Shown: one piece after another, positions 8,298 through 17,139 of the stretch
Numbering within the stretch: position 1 is the first letter of the stretch
Layout of the letters: each line of letters begins with the position of its first letter
Assembly: GCA_964501985.1 (NCBI GenBank)
Contig: CAZCVY010000005.1
Location: 1-64,000 of the forward strand
Length of the DNA stretch: 64,000 nt
From: Bog-366 sp964501985
GTDB lineage: Bacteria > Acidobacteriota > Terriglobia > UBA7540
Direction: 5' to 3'
The notes under the pieces: model-generated
Database searches by the model: none
What the model was told of the DNA's origin: nothing
What the model saw: only the letters and a program-made list of their open reading frames with translations
Translations under genes and position numbers: made by a program

Positions 8298-9890
8298 ATG
8301 CTCGCCAGTAAGAAACCCTTTTGCCCATGCCACTTTTGGCCCATGCGTTCAATTCCAGAGCATTCCTTGCGCGACCGCGCCATCCTGGGCCTGCTCGTCT
8401 TGCTCATGCTGGCAATTGGCGCTCCCCGTGTCTGGGCCCAGGAAGAAAAGCCTGCGCCTCCGCCAGCCCCCGCCGATGCCAAGGATAAAGATAAAGACAA
8501 AGCCGCGGAAAAGGAGGCGCCACTTCCCGGGGACGCGCATGTGGCGCAGAGCATTCAGTTCGAAGGCAAAGCGCTGCACTACACGGCCACCGTGGGCAAA
8601 CTGCCGGTCATCGACAATGGCAAGAGAATTGGAGAGGTGGTCTATACAGCCTACATTATGGAAGGCCAGGACCGGCCGATCACTTTCGCGCTGAATGGCG
8701 GTCCGGGCGCGGCATCCGTCTATCTGAATTTTGGCGCCATCGGCCCGAAGCACATTCAGTTCGGCATGGAGGGAGACAGCCCCTCCGATCCGCCGAGGTT
8801 ATCCGACAATCCGGGCACGTGGCTGGATTTCACCGACCTGGTGTTCATCGACCCGATCGGTACTGGCTACAGCCGGTCGCTGGTTACGCCAGAGGAAAGC
8901 AAGAAACAGTTTTACAGCACCGATGCCGACATACATTACCTGTCGCGCATCATTTACGACTGGCTGACGGCGAACGGGCGAATGGGCTCGCGAAAGTATT
9001 TTGTCGGAGAGAGCTACGGCGGCTACCGTGGCCCGCGCATCACGCATTACCTGCAGACGCAGCTCGGCGTAGCAATGAATGGCATGGTTTTGGTCTCCCC
9101 GTATTTGGACCCCGAACTGGATAGCAACGGTGACGTTTCTCCCCTCCCCTGGATGTTGACGCTGCCGTCGATTACGGCGGCGCATCTCGAGCGCGAGCAG
9201 AAGCTGACGCCGGAAGCGATGGCGCCCGTCATTGCCTATACCCGCGGCGAGTACGCCTCTGACCTGCTGAAAGGCCGCTCCGACCCGGAGGCGACGCCCC
9301 GGATCGTGAAACATGTGACGGAGATGACCGGCCTGGAAGAGGAATTTGTGCGGCGGGCGGGCGGCCGCTTGGAGACCGACGCCTATCTGCGAGAGGTCTT
9401 CCGCGAAAACGGCAAGATCGGCAGCGTGTACGACTCGAATGTGACCGGCTATGACCCGTACCCCTTCGCACCGGAGCAACGCACCCTCGATCCGCTTCTG
9501 TCGAGCATCATCGCGCCGACCACGATGGCGATGGTGGATTTTGTAACTCGCATCGTCGGTTGGAAAACGGACGCACGCTACAATGCTCTGAGCTACGAGG
9601 TCGGCTCCCAGTGGGATCACGACAGCCGCGCCTTGCGCCGGGGAGCCGTGCCCGATCTGCGGCAGGCGGTGGCGGCCGACCCGAAGTTGCGCGTCATCAT
9701 TGCGCACGGCTGGAACGACCTCTCCTGTCCTTTCATGGGCTCGGTTCTGACGGTGGACCAGATGCCAGTGATGGGCGATCCGACGCGCGTCGCCGTACGG
9801 GAGTACCCCGGCGGCCACATGTTCTATAGCCGTCCGGCCAGCCAGGCTGCCTTGCGCAAAGACGTGGAGGCGATGGTCGGCAAACACTGA
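8298..9890 (+). CDS. Secreted S10 serine carboxypeptidase
   Basis: Removes C-terminal residues from peptides outside the cytoplasm. The catalytic triad is visible: S239 in 'GESYGGY', D474 in 'GWNDLSCP' and H507 in 'GGHMFYS'. The oxyanion segment is 'NGGPGAAS'. An N-terminal hydrophobic stretch ending 'RVWAQ' is a signal peptide, followed by a low-complexity Pro/Ala and Asp/Lys linker. I chose the ATG at 8298 because GAGGAG sits six bases upstream; a later ATG at 8343 is possible. It begins 10 nt after thrC and may share its transcript. Peptidase S10 proteins of this type are frequent in acidobacteria (family knowledge). Confidence 0.9.
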   Translation: MLASKKPFCPCHFWPMRSIPEHSLRDRAILGLLVLLMLAIGAPRVWAQEEKPAPPPAPADAKDKDKDKAAEKEAPLPGDAHVAQSIQFEGKALHYTATVGKLPVIDNGKRIGEVVYTAYIMEGQDRPITFALNGGPGAASVYLNFGAIGPKHIQFGMEGDSPSDPPRLSDNPGTWLDFTDLVFIDPIGTGYSRSLVTPEESKKQFYSTDADIHYLSRIIYDWLTANGRMGSRKYFVGESYGGYRGPRITHYLQTQLGVAMNGMVLVSPYLDPELDSNGDVSPLPWMLTLPSITAAHLEREQKLTPEAMAPVIAYTRGEYASDLLKGRSDPEATPRIVKHVTEMTGLEEEFVRRAGGRLETDAYLREVFRENGKIGSVYDSNVTGYDPYPFAPEQRTLDPLLSSIIAPTTMAMVDFVTRIVGWKTDARYNALSYEVGSQWDHDSRALRRGAVPDLRQAVAADPKLRVIIAHGWNDLSCPFMGSVLTVDQMPVMGDPTRVAVREYPGGHMFYSRPASQAALRKDVEAMVGKH

Positions 9891-9923
9891 AAGTCGTGGC
9901 CGAATCTGCCCTTAAAGTGAGCC

Positions 9924-11312
9924 ATGCCCAACCCTGGGAACGCCCAATCCTCCCTGCTCCTTCGCGATGTTCACACGGTGATCACGATGGACGCGCACGA
10001 CACCGTCCTGCGCGGCGGTTTCATCTACGCCGAGGGCGGCGAAATCAAGCAAATGGGGAAGCGCCCTCCGGCGGGGCTGCGGGCCGACCGCACGATCAGC
10101 GCTCGATACTCTGTTGCTCTGCCGGGACTGATCAACACCCACCACCACCTTTGCCAGACGCTCACTCGCGCATGTACCGCCGCTGCTGACATGGAGCTCT
10201 TCGATTGGCTCCGCACCCTTTATCCCATGTGGGCGCGGCTGGATGAGGAGTCCGAGCATGTCGCCGCGTTGGTAGGGATGGCGGAACTGCTGCTTTCCGG
10301 CTGTACGACGACCACAGACCATCACTACCTGTTCCCCCGCGGCCAAATGAAACTCATCGACGCCGAGATTGCCGCTGCGCGCAAAATCGGCATGCGATTT
10401 CATCCCACGCGCGGCAGCATGAGTGTGGGCGAAAGCAAGGGAGGCCTGCCGCCGGATTCCGTGGTGCAGGGCGAAGACGAAATCCTGGAGGATTGCGAAC
10501 GGCTGATCCAGAAATACCACGATCCCACCCCCGGCTCCATGTTACGGATAGCGCTCGCGCCTTGCTCGCCGTTCTCTGTGTCGGAAGAACTAATGCGTCA
10601 AACCGCGGCGATGGCCGAGCGCCACCACGTGCGCATGCACACCCATCTTGCTGAGACTTGCGACGAGCAGGACTATTGCCTGAAGCATTTCGGCAAGCGC
10701 CCCCTGGATTTCATGGCGGACGTGGGCTGGCTCGGTGATAGCACTTGGGTGGCGCACGGTATTCATTTCAATTCGCGGGAAGTCAAACGCCTCGGTCGCG
10801 CCCGCGTGGGAGTCGCGCACTGCCCCAGTTCCAATATGCGGTTGGGTTCAGGCATTGCCCCAGCCCTGGCGCTCGGCCGCGCCGGCTCGCCCGTGGGCTT
10901 GGGGGTTGACGGCAGCGCCTCCAATGACAGTTCCCACATGCTGGCGGAAGCGCGCCAGGCTTTGTTGCTCAATCGGCTGGCGCACGGCGCCGCGGCGCTG
11001 AAAGCCCGCGATGCCCTGCGCATGGCGACCGTGGGCGGCGCCGCCTGTCTCGGCCGCGATGACATCGGCAGTCTCGCCCCGGGTAAACGCGCGGACATCG
11101 CGTTGTTCGACCTGCGCGACGTCGGTTACAGCGGGGCTGAGGATGTGGAGGCTGCCATAGTGCTCTGCGCGCCCACTCGCGTGGAAACTCTGATTGTGGA
11201 TGGGCGCGTCGTCGTGGAAAACCACGAGATCAGGACCGTCGCGGTCGCCCCCATCCTCGCTCGCCATCGCCGCTTTGCCGCCAAAATGGTTGGAAGCTCA
11301 CCGCTGCTTTGA
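9924..11312 (+). CDS. 8-oxoguanine deaminase (amidohydrolase)
   Basis: Amidohydrolase of the cytosine/hydroxyatrazine deaminase branch, probably converting 8-oxoguanine to urate and ammonia. Metal ligands are H73/H75 in 'NTHHHLCQTLTRA', H239 or H241 in 'HTHLAE', and D329 in 'VDGSASND'. The segments 'AELLLSGCTTTTDHHYL', 'MSVGESKGGLPPDSVV' and 'IALAPCSPFSVS' match my memory of the characterised Pseudomonas enzyme closely. It lies just upstream of the xanthine dehydrogenase genes, whose product is also urate. Alternatives are guanine deaminase or a triazine hydrolase. The assignment rests on remembered sequence similarity. Confidence 0.85.
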   Translation: MPNPGNAQSSLLLRDVHTVITMDAHDTVLRGGFIYAEGGEIKQMGKRPPAGLRADRTISARYSVALPGLINTHHHLCQTLTRACTAAADMELFDWLRTLYPMWARLDEESEHVAALVGMAELLLSGCTTTTDHHYLFPRGQMKLIDAEIAAARKIGMRFHPTRGSMSVGESKGGLPPDSVVQGEDEILEDCERLIQKYHDPTPGSMLRIALAPCSPFSVSEELMRQTAAMAERHHVRMHTHLAETCDEQDYCLKHFGKRPLDFMADVGWLGDSTWVAHGIHFNSREVKRLGRARVGVAHCPSSNMRLGSGIAPALALGRAGSPVGLGVDGSASNDSSHMLAEARQALLLNRLAHGAAALKARDALRMATVGGAACLGRDDIGSLAPGKRADIALFDLRDVGYSGAEDVEAAIVLCAPTRVETLIVDGRVVVENHEIRTVAVAPILARHRRFAAKMVGSSPLL

Positions 11313-11341
11313 TATACACTTGAGCGCGAGTGGCAAGTGAC

Positions 11342-11400
11342 GAGTGACAAGTGGCGAGCAGGAACAAAGGTAGAAACTTTTTGCTCGTCACTTGTCACTC
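11342..11400. repeat. 19-bp inverted repeat upstream of xdhB
   Basis: GAGTGACAAGTGGCGAGCA (11342-11360) pairs with 11382-11400 at 18 of 19 positions, leaving a 21-nt loop. It fills the gap between the 8-oxoguanine deaminase stop and the xdhB start and ends 26 nt before the ATG. It could form a strong hairpin in a read-through transcript. Shorter direct copies of the GTGACAAGTG word flank both arms. Confidence 0.7.
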
Positions 11401-11426
11401 ATCACTCTTCACTGCTCTTGACCGCC

Positions 11427-12296
11427 ATGTTCGACCACATTGAGCGTTTCTATCGGCCCACCACCCTTCGCGAAGCGTTGTTGTTGCTCCGCAAGGTAGG
11501 GAAGCACGGACGGATTGTGGCGGGCGCGACGGACATCGTCACCCAGGCCGACCGATCGTCGCGCTTCCTCATCGACATCAACCACGTCGGCTTGAATTAT
11601 GTCCGCGGAAACAAAAGGGGATGCCTGATTGGCGCCGCGACGACGATGGCGGAGATCGAACATTCGCCGGTAACCCTCGCTTTTGCTGGAGGCATCCTGG
11701 CCAAGGCCGCGTCCACTTGCGGCTCGATTCAAAACCGCAACATGGCGACCGTGGGGGGAAACATAGCGAATGCCTCTCCCGCTGCGGATACAGCGGTCGT
11801 GCTTCTGGTGCTCGACACGCAGGTTCGGGTGGCCAATTCGCGCCGCAGCCGGAATATTGCGCTCACCGAATTTTACTCCGGCCCCCACCAGACGGTGTTG
11901 AATGGCGATTTGCTTGAGGAAATCGTCATCCCGGCTCTGCCCGGCGGTGGTCGGCTGGGATGGTCATTTCAAAAGCTCGGACGAACGGAAACGGACATCT
12001 CCCTGGTGAACGCAGCGGCGGGGTTACAGATTGACCCTCGCGGGCGCATTAAATGGGGGCGCATCGCTCTGGGGGCGGTGGGACCTACTCCGATGCGTGC
12101 ACGAAATGCCGAAGGCCTGCTGTTGGGGAACAGGTTCAGCGAAGAGCTGCTGGCGCGTGCGGGTGAAGCAGTCATGCGCGAGGTCAACCCCATCGGCGAC
12201 GGCCGGGCGTCTGCTGAGTACCGACGTGAGATGAGCGGCGTGCTGGCCCGACGAGCTCTGCATGAGTGCGCAAGTCAAGCTGGGTGCAAACAATGA
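11427..12296 (+). CDS. xdhB: Xanthine dehydrogenase, FAD-binding subunit
   Basis: Passes electrons from the Fe-S subunit through FAD to NAD+ or another acceptor. FAD-contact motifs are 'AGATD' (residues 32-36) and 'TVGGNIANASPAADTAV' (residues 108-124), followed by the C-terminal domain of the CO-dehydrogenase flavoprotein fold. I chose the ATG at 11427; an upstream in-frame ATG at 11337 would add residues encoded by the repeat. The 289 residues match the family. The stop overlaps the Fe-S subunit start as ATGA. The order FAD, Fe-S, Mo resembles coxMSL, but the Mo subunit motif is of xanthine dehydrogenase type. Confidence 0.9.
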   Translation: MFDHIERFYRPTTLREALLLLRKVGKHGRIVAGATDIVTQADRSSRFLIDINHVGLNYVRGNKRGCLIGAATTMAEIEHSPVTLAFAGGILAKAASTCGSIQNRNMATVGGNIANASPAADTAVVLLVLDTQVRVANSRRSRNIALTEFYSGPHQTVLNGDLLEEIVIPALPGGGRLGWSFQKLGRTETDISLVNAAAGLQIDPRGRIKWGRIALGAVGPTPMRARNAEGLLLGNRFSEELLARAGEAVMREVNPIGDGRASAEYRREMSGVLARRALHECASQAGCKQ

Positions 12297-12826
12297 GCGA
12301 TTTCTATCTGGACTTCATCGTGAACGGTGAGACCAAACACTGGACCATCGCGCCGGGGGACCTTTTGCTGGATGTCTTACGCCGCGAAGGTTATTTCGGC
12401 GTCAAACGTGGCTGTGAAACCGGCGAGTGCGGCGCCTGCACGGTCCTGGTGAATGGCAAGCCGATAAATTCCTGCGTGATGTTTGCGGCGCAAGCGGAGG
12501 GGTGCGAGGTACTGACCATCGAGGGCGTGGCCGAGGGAGACAAGCTGGATCCCCTTCAGGAAGCTTTTTTGGAATACGGCGCCGTGCAATGTGGTTATTG
12601 CACACCGGGAATGATCCTGAGCGCCAAAGCGCTGTTGGCGGAGCACCCCGATCCCACGGAAGCACAAGTGCGCGAAGCGCTGGCTGGAAATTTCTGCCGA
12701 TGCACCGGATACCTGAAGCCGGCGGAAGCGATTATGGCCGCGGCCCGGGTTTACAGGAACGTACGGCCGAGCAGCGCTCGGGCCAAGGCCGAACGCCGTT
12801 CGGCCCTACACGGAAAAAAGCGATGA
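12293..12826 (+). CDS. xdhC: Xanthine dehydrogenase, [2Fe-2S] subunit
   Basis: Carries two [2Fe-2S] clusters that link the molybdenum site to FAD. The plant-type ferredoxin ligands are C41, C46, C49 and C61; the helical-domain ligands are C100, C103, C135 and C137 in 'GYCTPGM' and 'NFCRCTGY'. The ATG overlaps the xdhB stop, and the stop overlaps the xdhA start, so all three subunits are translationally coupled. The last 20 or so residues ('...AERRSALHGKKR') are not part of the family fold. They are encoded by a palindromic repeat (12766-12811) that recurs inside xdhA. Confidence 0.92.
   Translation: MSDFYLDFIVNGETKHWTIAPGDLLLDVLRREGYFGVKRGCETGECGACTVLVNGKPINSCVMFAAQAEGCEVLTIEGVAEGDKLDPLQEAFLEYGAVQCGYCTPGMILSAKALLAEHPDPTEAQVREALAGNFCRCTGYLKPAEAIMAAARVYRNVRPSSARAKAERRSALHGKKR
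12766..12811. repeat. REP-like palindrome inside xdhC, copy 1
   Basis: A perfect 19-nt palindrome GGCCGAACGCCGTTCGGCC lies at 12787-12805 and is followed by CTACAC. The 46-nt unit 12766-12811 matches 14184-14229 with about seven mismatches, and the last 23 nt are identical. It codes for the extra C-terminal tail of the Fe-S subunit and is read in the same frame as the second copy, giving 'ERRSALH' in both proteins. Confidence 0.8.
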
Positions 12827-15228
12827 GTTCCGAGCATTCCATCGTCGGGAAAAACCTTCAGAAGGTGGACGGGTTCAAGCTCGTCACCGGCCGTCCGGCG
12901 TTCACCGACGACATTTACTTACCCGGAATGCTTTATGGCAAGATTCTCCCCAGCCCGCACGCTCACGCACGCATCAAGCGCATAGACACGCGCAAGGCGA
13001 AGGAGCTCCGCGGCGTTCACGCGGTGCTGACCTACAAAGACGTGCCGCGCGTGCCCCACACCACCGCCGGTCAAAGCTGGCCCGAGCCTTCTCCGTATGA
13101 CACTTATCTGCTGGACTCGAAGATGCGATTGGTGGGCGACCGCGTGGCCGCCGTTGCGGCGGAGAGCCGGGCCATCGCAGAGGAGGCCCTGCGACTCATT
13201 GAGGTCGAGTACGAAGTGCTTCCTGCCATTCTGGAAATTGAGCAGGCCATGGCCGACGGCGCGCCGGTAATTCATGATGAGTCCGATGCCACGGGCCTCC
13301 ACGACGCCCAGCACAATGTTGCCGGATACATTCTGAAAGAAATCGGCAACGTGGAAGACGGTTTCCGCGAGTCGGACCTTGTGATCGAGCGCGAATTCCG
13401 CACCCAGCGCCAACAGCACTGTCCCATTGAACCGCACGTGACCATCAGTTGGCTCGACTCCGACAACCGCCTGGTGCTCCGGACCAGCACGCAGGTGCCC
13501 TATCACACTCGCCGCCAGGTGGCGATGATCCTTCAGCTCCCCGTCCAGCGGGTACACGTCGTCAAACCCCGCATTGGCGGCGGCTTTGGCGGCAAGCAGG
13601 AAATGCTGCTGGAAGATATCTGCGGAGCCCTGGCGCTCGCCACTCGCCGGCCGGTAAAGATTGAATATACACGCGAAGAAGAGTTCTACATGGCGCGCAG
13701 CCGGCATCCGCAAATTCTGAACATCAAGATGGGCGTGAAGCGCGACGGAACGCTGATGGCCAACAAGATGACCGTCCTCGCCACCACCGGCGCTTACGGC
13801 AGCCACGCGAACACTGTTCAGGGGAATACGGGGAGCAAGGTTCTTCCGATTTATCGCACTCCCAATATGCGGTTCGAGTGCCACGTCGTCTACACCAACA
13901 CTCCCGTGGCGGGCGCGTTCCGTGGGTACGGGTGCCCGCAGGGTTACTTCGCCCAGGAATCGGTGATGGACGAACTCGCCTATACGCTGGGAATGGACCC
14001 GGTTGAACTCCGCAAGAAGAACATGATCCGGCTGGGTGACATTGACGAACTTTCCGCCCAACTCGGCGAAGGCAAAAAGGGGCTGCCCCGGCACATTCGA
14101 AGTTGCGGCCTACCGGAATGCCTCGATCGCGGCGCGGCAGCAATCGATTGGGTGCACAAACGGCAGGAATACTCGGTTGTGGGGCCGGGCGGCGATCGGT
14201 CCGCGCCCGAACGCCGTTCGGCCCTACACCCGGGAAGCGGTCACCTGCGGCGCGGCGTGGGAGTGGCCTGTTCGATGCAGGGCAGCGGCATCGCCGGCGT
14301 CGATTGGGCTGCGGCGTTGCTGAAGCTCAACGAAGACGGCTCCTTCAATCTGCAAGTTGGCGCCGCAGACCTGGGAACGGGAGCGGACACGGTCCTGGGG
14401 CAAATCGCGGCAGAAACCTTGGGCGTCACCCTTGACAAGATGCTTGTCTGCTCCGGCGACACTGACTTCACTCCCTTTGACGTCGGCGCCTACGCTTCCA
14501 GCACGACGATCATCTCCGGGGGCGCCGTGAAGAAGGCGTCGGAAAAGGTGCGCGACCACCTGCTGCGTCTCGCTTCCACGATGCTCGATATCCCCGCGGA
14601 TAATTTAACCTGCCGCGACAATAGGGTGGTCACGAAGTGTGAGTGTAAGAAGTCCGTGAGCATGGAAGATTTGGCTCACTACGCGATGTACAAGGAAAAA
14701 GTGCAGGTAATGGAAAACGCCTCGCACTGGAATACCGACAGTCCCCCGCCCTTCTGCGCCCAGTTCGCCGAGGTGGAAGTGGATACGGAGACGGGCCAGA
14801 TTCGCGTGGTGCACTTGGTGACTGCGGTGGACCTCGGCGTCGCCATCAATCCCATGCAGGCGGAGGGACAGAGCGAAGGCGCCGTCGCTCAAAGCCTCGG
14901 GTACGCGCTGACCGAAGAGATGGTGCTCGATACCTCCGGCCGCGTGATTAATCCCTCTTTTCTCGACTACAAGATGCTTACCGCGAAAGACATGCCCAAG
15001 CTCACAACGATTTTGGTGGAGACTCAGGAGCCCCTGGGGCCTTACGGAGCCAAGTCGATCTCAGAGATCCCGATCAATGCGCCGGCGCCGGCTGTGGCGA
15101 ACGCGGTATTCCATGCTATCGGAGTTCGATTCCAAAAACTCCCTATCCGGCCGGAAGACGTGTTGCGAGCTTTGCGGGAGAAGAAAGCGCCAGGCGACAG
15201 GTCCGAGGCGTCAGGAAAAGAAGCATAG
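12823..15228 (+). CDS. xdhA: Xanthine dehydrogenase, molybdopterin-binding subunit
   Basis: Catalytic subunit that hydroxylates hypoxanthine and xanthine to urate at a molybdenum cofactor. Cofactor-contact motifs are 'GGGFGGK' (residues 252-258) and 'AFRGYG' (from residue 365). The probable catalytic base is E748 in 'GAKSISEIP'. 'AFRGYG' is the xanthine-dehydrogenase form, not the AYRCSFR or AYRGAGR of CO dehydrogenases. I chose the ATG at 12823, which overlaps the xdhC stop; the open frame upstream is out of register with the fold. Length 801. Around residues 450-471 there is an insert relative to the family, encoded by the second palindromic repeat. Other hydroxylases of this superfamily cannot be fully excluded. 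Confidence 0.9.
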   Translation: MSSEHSIVGKNLQKVDGFKLVTGRPAFTDDIYLPGMLYGKILPSPHAHARIKRIDTRKAKELRGVHAVLTYKDVPRVPHTTAGQSWPEPSPYDTYLLDSKMRLVGDRVAAVAAESRAIAEEALRLIEVEYEVLPAILEIEQAMADGAPVIHDESDATGLHDAQHNVAGYILKEIGNVEDGFRESDLVIEREFRTQRQQHCPIEPHVTISWLDSDNRLVLRTSTQVPYHTRRQVAMILQLPVQRVHVVKPRIGGGFGGKQEMLLEDICGALALATRRPVKIEYTREEEFYMARSRHPQILNIKMGVKRDGTLMANKMTVLATTGAYGSHANTVQGNTGSKVLPIYRTPNMRFECHVVYTNTPVAGAFRGYGCPQGYFAQESVMDELAYTLGMDPVELRKKNMIRLGDIDELSAQLGEGKKGLPRHIRSCGLPECLDRGAAAIDWVHKRQEYSVVGPGGDRSAPERRSALHPGSGHLRRGVGVACSMQGSGIAGVDWAAALLKLNEDGSFNLQVGAADLGTGADTVLGQIAAETLGVTLDKMLVCSGDTDFTPFDVGAYASSTTIISGGAVKKASEKVRDHLLRLASTMLDIPADNLTCRDNRVVTKCECKKSVSMEDLAHYAMYKEKVQVMENASHWNTDSPPPFCAQFAEVEVDTETGQIRVVHLVTAVDLGVAINPMQAEGQSEGAVAQSLGYALTEEMVLDTSGRVINPSFLDYKMLTAKDMPKLTTILVETQEPLGPYGAKSISEIPINAPAPAVANAVFHAIGVRFQKLPIRPEDVLRALREKKAPGDRSEASGKEA
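14184..14229. repeat. REP-like palindrome inside xdhA, copy 2
   Basis: CCGAACGCCGTTCGG (14207-14221) is a perfect palindrome followed by CCCTACAC. It lies within xdhA and adds residues around 450-471, including E463-H469 'ERRSALH', between 'RQEYS' and 'LRRGVGVACSMQG', which are contiguous or nearly so in relatives as I remember them. Confidence 0.8.
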
Positions 15229-15356
15229 CGCGGCCCGGTTAACCAGGTCCGCGGTCTGGACTTTATCGGCAGCCTGCAAATTACCTGCCGGCAGGACAAA
15301 ATGCTCTCTGTTTTGTAAAATTTCGACCTGCCGATATGAAATTTGTAAGAATTCTC

Positions 15357-15386
15357 TTGACATGTTACCCTGGGCTCTGATATAGT
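15357..15386 (+). promoter_or_regulatory. Strong sigma-70 promoter upstream of ygeY
   Basis: TTGACA (15357-15362) and TATAGT (15381-15386) are separated by 18 nt, a near-consensus promoter and one of the best in the window. Transcription should start around 15393, more than 500 nt before the ygeY start, so it makes either a long leader or a separate small RNA. Confidence 0.65.
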
Positions 15387-15392
15387 CTACGG

Positions 15393-15560
15393 AAGGGCGA
15401 GGTGTGGAACCCGCCTAGCCGCACCCGCAGGATAAGGAGGAATGCCCAAACCGACAGCGAGAACGCAAGACAAATTATCCGACGGGGCGCGGCCTCGTTG
15501 GTGGCGGCGAAGAGGAAAAGCCTGGCCGGAGGCGGAAACCCGAAAAAAAATTAATTCATG
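15393..15560 (+). ncRNA. Candidate structured leader or small RNA
   Basis: Directly after the strong promoter the sequence can fold locally. GGTGTGG and CCGCACC form a 7-bp stem with loop AACCCGCCTAG. GGATAA pairs with TTATCC 39 nt further on, and CCTC with GAGG and GCCT with AGGC close two more hairpins, followed by a run of eight A. A 39-codon open frame starts at 15442 but has GGAGG only one base upstream, too close for normal initiation. I do not recognise a riboswitch consensus. The rest of 15561-15897 is A+T-richer and holds a CGGGGC/GCCCCG hairpin near 15790, with no gene seen. Confidence 0.35.
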
Positions 15561-15897
15561 ACGAACGAAGCCTGAATGTGTATGAAAACAAAGGAACACA
15601 AGACACAATGCCCGAAAAGTATCGGACATTTATGTCTAAGTGTACTGCATTTACGTCGAACCGGCGCTGATTTTGCAGTATTTTGCAGAGGTCGACAGCT
15701 TTTTTGTCACTATTTGAGCGCTGGGAATTGAATTCTTTGGTTCAAATTGTGCGAAATTCGACCGACCGGACTAGTTATTCAGGTCCGGGGCCTCTTCACG
15801 CCCCGAGGGAGAAGCTGGCGGGCGTGGTCTCCACCGTTCCTGACACGGGGCACCTTTCACCTTTATCTTGCGAGGAAGGAGACGCTTCGGAACAGCT

Positions 15898-17127
15898 ATG
15901 ATGAACGCACCCGAAACAATCGTCCGCAATCGCGAGCGCATTGCTACACTCGCTCAGTCGTCTGAAGGCCAGATGGTAGCGTTCCTGCGCGACTTGGTTG
16001 CCATTCCCGCGGAGAGCAGCCATGAAAAGCCTGTCATCCAGCGCATCCATCAGGAAATGGAGAAGGTGGGCTTCGATGAGATTCGCACCGACCCCATGGG
16101 CAACCTCTTAGGGCGCATCGGTTCCGGCAAGAAGATCATTATGATGGACTCGCACACCGACGCGGTGGGCGTTGGCGACCCGAAGGAATGGGCGTGGGAT
16201 CCCTACCAAGGTAAAGTTGAGGACGGCTTCATCTACGGCCGAGCCTCAAGCGACCAACGCGGCGGAATGGCCAGCCTGGTCTACGCGGGGAAGATCATCA
16301 AGGAACTCGGACTCTTGGGCGATTACACGCTGTACGTGGTGGGTTCCGTGCATGAGGAGGACAGCGAGGGCCTCGCGTGGCTTTATATCCTGAAGGAGGA
16401 TGGCATCGCCGCGGATTGCGTGGTGCTGACCGAGCCGACCAACCTGCGGGTTTATCGCGGCCACCGCGGACGCATGGAGATGGAAGTGCATTTCCGCGGC
16501 CGGTCGTGCCATGCCAGCGCTCCGGAACGCGGCGACAACCCGATTTACAAAATGGCTCCCCTGCTGCGCGAGATTGAATCTCTGAACACCCGCTTGCGCG
16601 ACGATGCGTTCCTGGGCAAAGGAACGATTACGGTGACGGACATCCGCTCGATGTCACCCTCGATGTGCGCGGTGCCCGGAGCCTGCACCATCCATCTCGA
16701 CCGGCGCTTGACGACTGGCGACACGAAGGAAAGTGCGGTTGCGGAAGTGAAGGCTTTGGCGGCTGCACGAGGCGCCGAGGTGGAAATCCTGAATTACGAA
16801 GTGCCCAGCTACACGGGTCTCCTCTATCCGATGGAAAAGTATTATCCCACGTGGGCGCTCGAGGAGAATCACCCGCTGGTGCAGGCAGGGGTGAGTGCCT
16901 ACGCGGCGTTGCACGGCAAGCCTCCTGTGGTCGATAAATGGACGTTCAGCACCAACGGGGTCGGTTCCATGGGATTGATGGGTGTGCCCACCATCGGCTT
17001 CGGGCCGGGCGAAGAGGAAGTCGCGCATAGCGTCTTGGAGCGCGTGCCCATTCGTCATTTGGTGGAAGCAGCCAAGTTTTACGCGGCGTTTCCGCTGACG
17101 TATGTGGCCACAACTACCAATGGCTAG
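15898..17127 (+). CDS. ygeY: YgeY-family M20 metallohydrolase
   Basis: M20-family di-zinc hydrolase of the YgeY type, found with ygeW, ygfK and ssnA in purine-catabolic clusters. Its exact substrate is unproven. Metal and catalytic residues are H86 in 'MDSHTDAV', D119 in 'RASSDQRGG', E153/E154 in 'VHEEDSEG', a later Glu in 'LTEPT' and a C-terminal His in 'EEEVAHSVLE'. The dimerisation domain follows 'GHRGRMEMEV'. The start is one of two tandem ATGs (15898 or 15901); AAGGAG lies about 16 nt upstream. It is separated from xdhA by about 670 nt with its own promoter region and is followed by ygfK after 58 nt. ArgE/DapE-like deacylases are more distant alternatives. Confidence 0.88.
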   Translation: MMNAPETIVRNRERIATLAQSSEGQMVAFLRDLVAIPAESSHEKPVIQRIHQEMEKVGFDEIRTDPMGNLLGRIGSGKKIIMMDSHTDAVGVGDPKEWAWDPYQGKVEDGFIYGRASSDQRGGMASLVYAGKIIKELGLLGDYTLYVVGSVHEEDSEGLAWLYILKEDGIAADCVVLTEPTNLRVYRGHRGRMEMEVHFRGRSCHASAPERGDNPIYKMAPLLREIESLNTRLRDDAFLGKGTITVTDIRSMSPSMCAVPGACTIHLDRRLTTGDTKESAVAEVKALAAARGAEVEILNYEVPSYTGLLYPMEKYYPTWALEENHPLVQAGVSAYAALHGKPPVVDKWTFSTNGVGSMGLMGVPTIGFGPGEEEVAHSVLERVPIRHLVEAAKFYAAFPLTYVATTTNG

Positions 17128-17139
17128 ATGCGGGTGGCC

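Noticed and set aside
12919..14094. 391-codon antisense open frame in xdhA
   Set aside because: Shadow of the molybdopterin subunit; no start signal or domain.
11427..15228. Aerobic CO dehydrogenase (coxMSL) instead of xanthine dehydrogenase
   Set aside because: The gene order fits, but the Mo-subunit motif is AFRGYG, not AYRCSFR or AYRGAGR, and the surroundings are purine genes.
15442..15561. 39-codon gene starting after AAGGAGG
   Set aside because: The Shine-Dalgarno is only one base from the ATG and the peptide has no recognisable features; a leader or small RNA explains the region better, though a leader peptide is not excluded.
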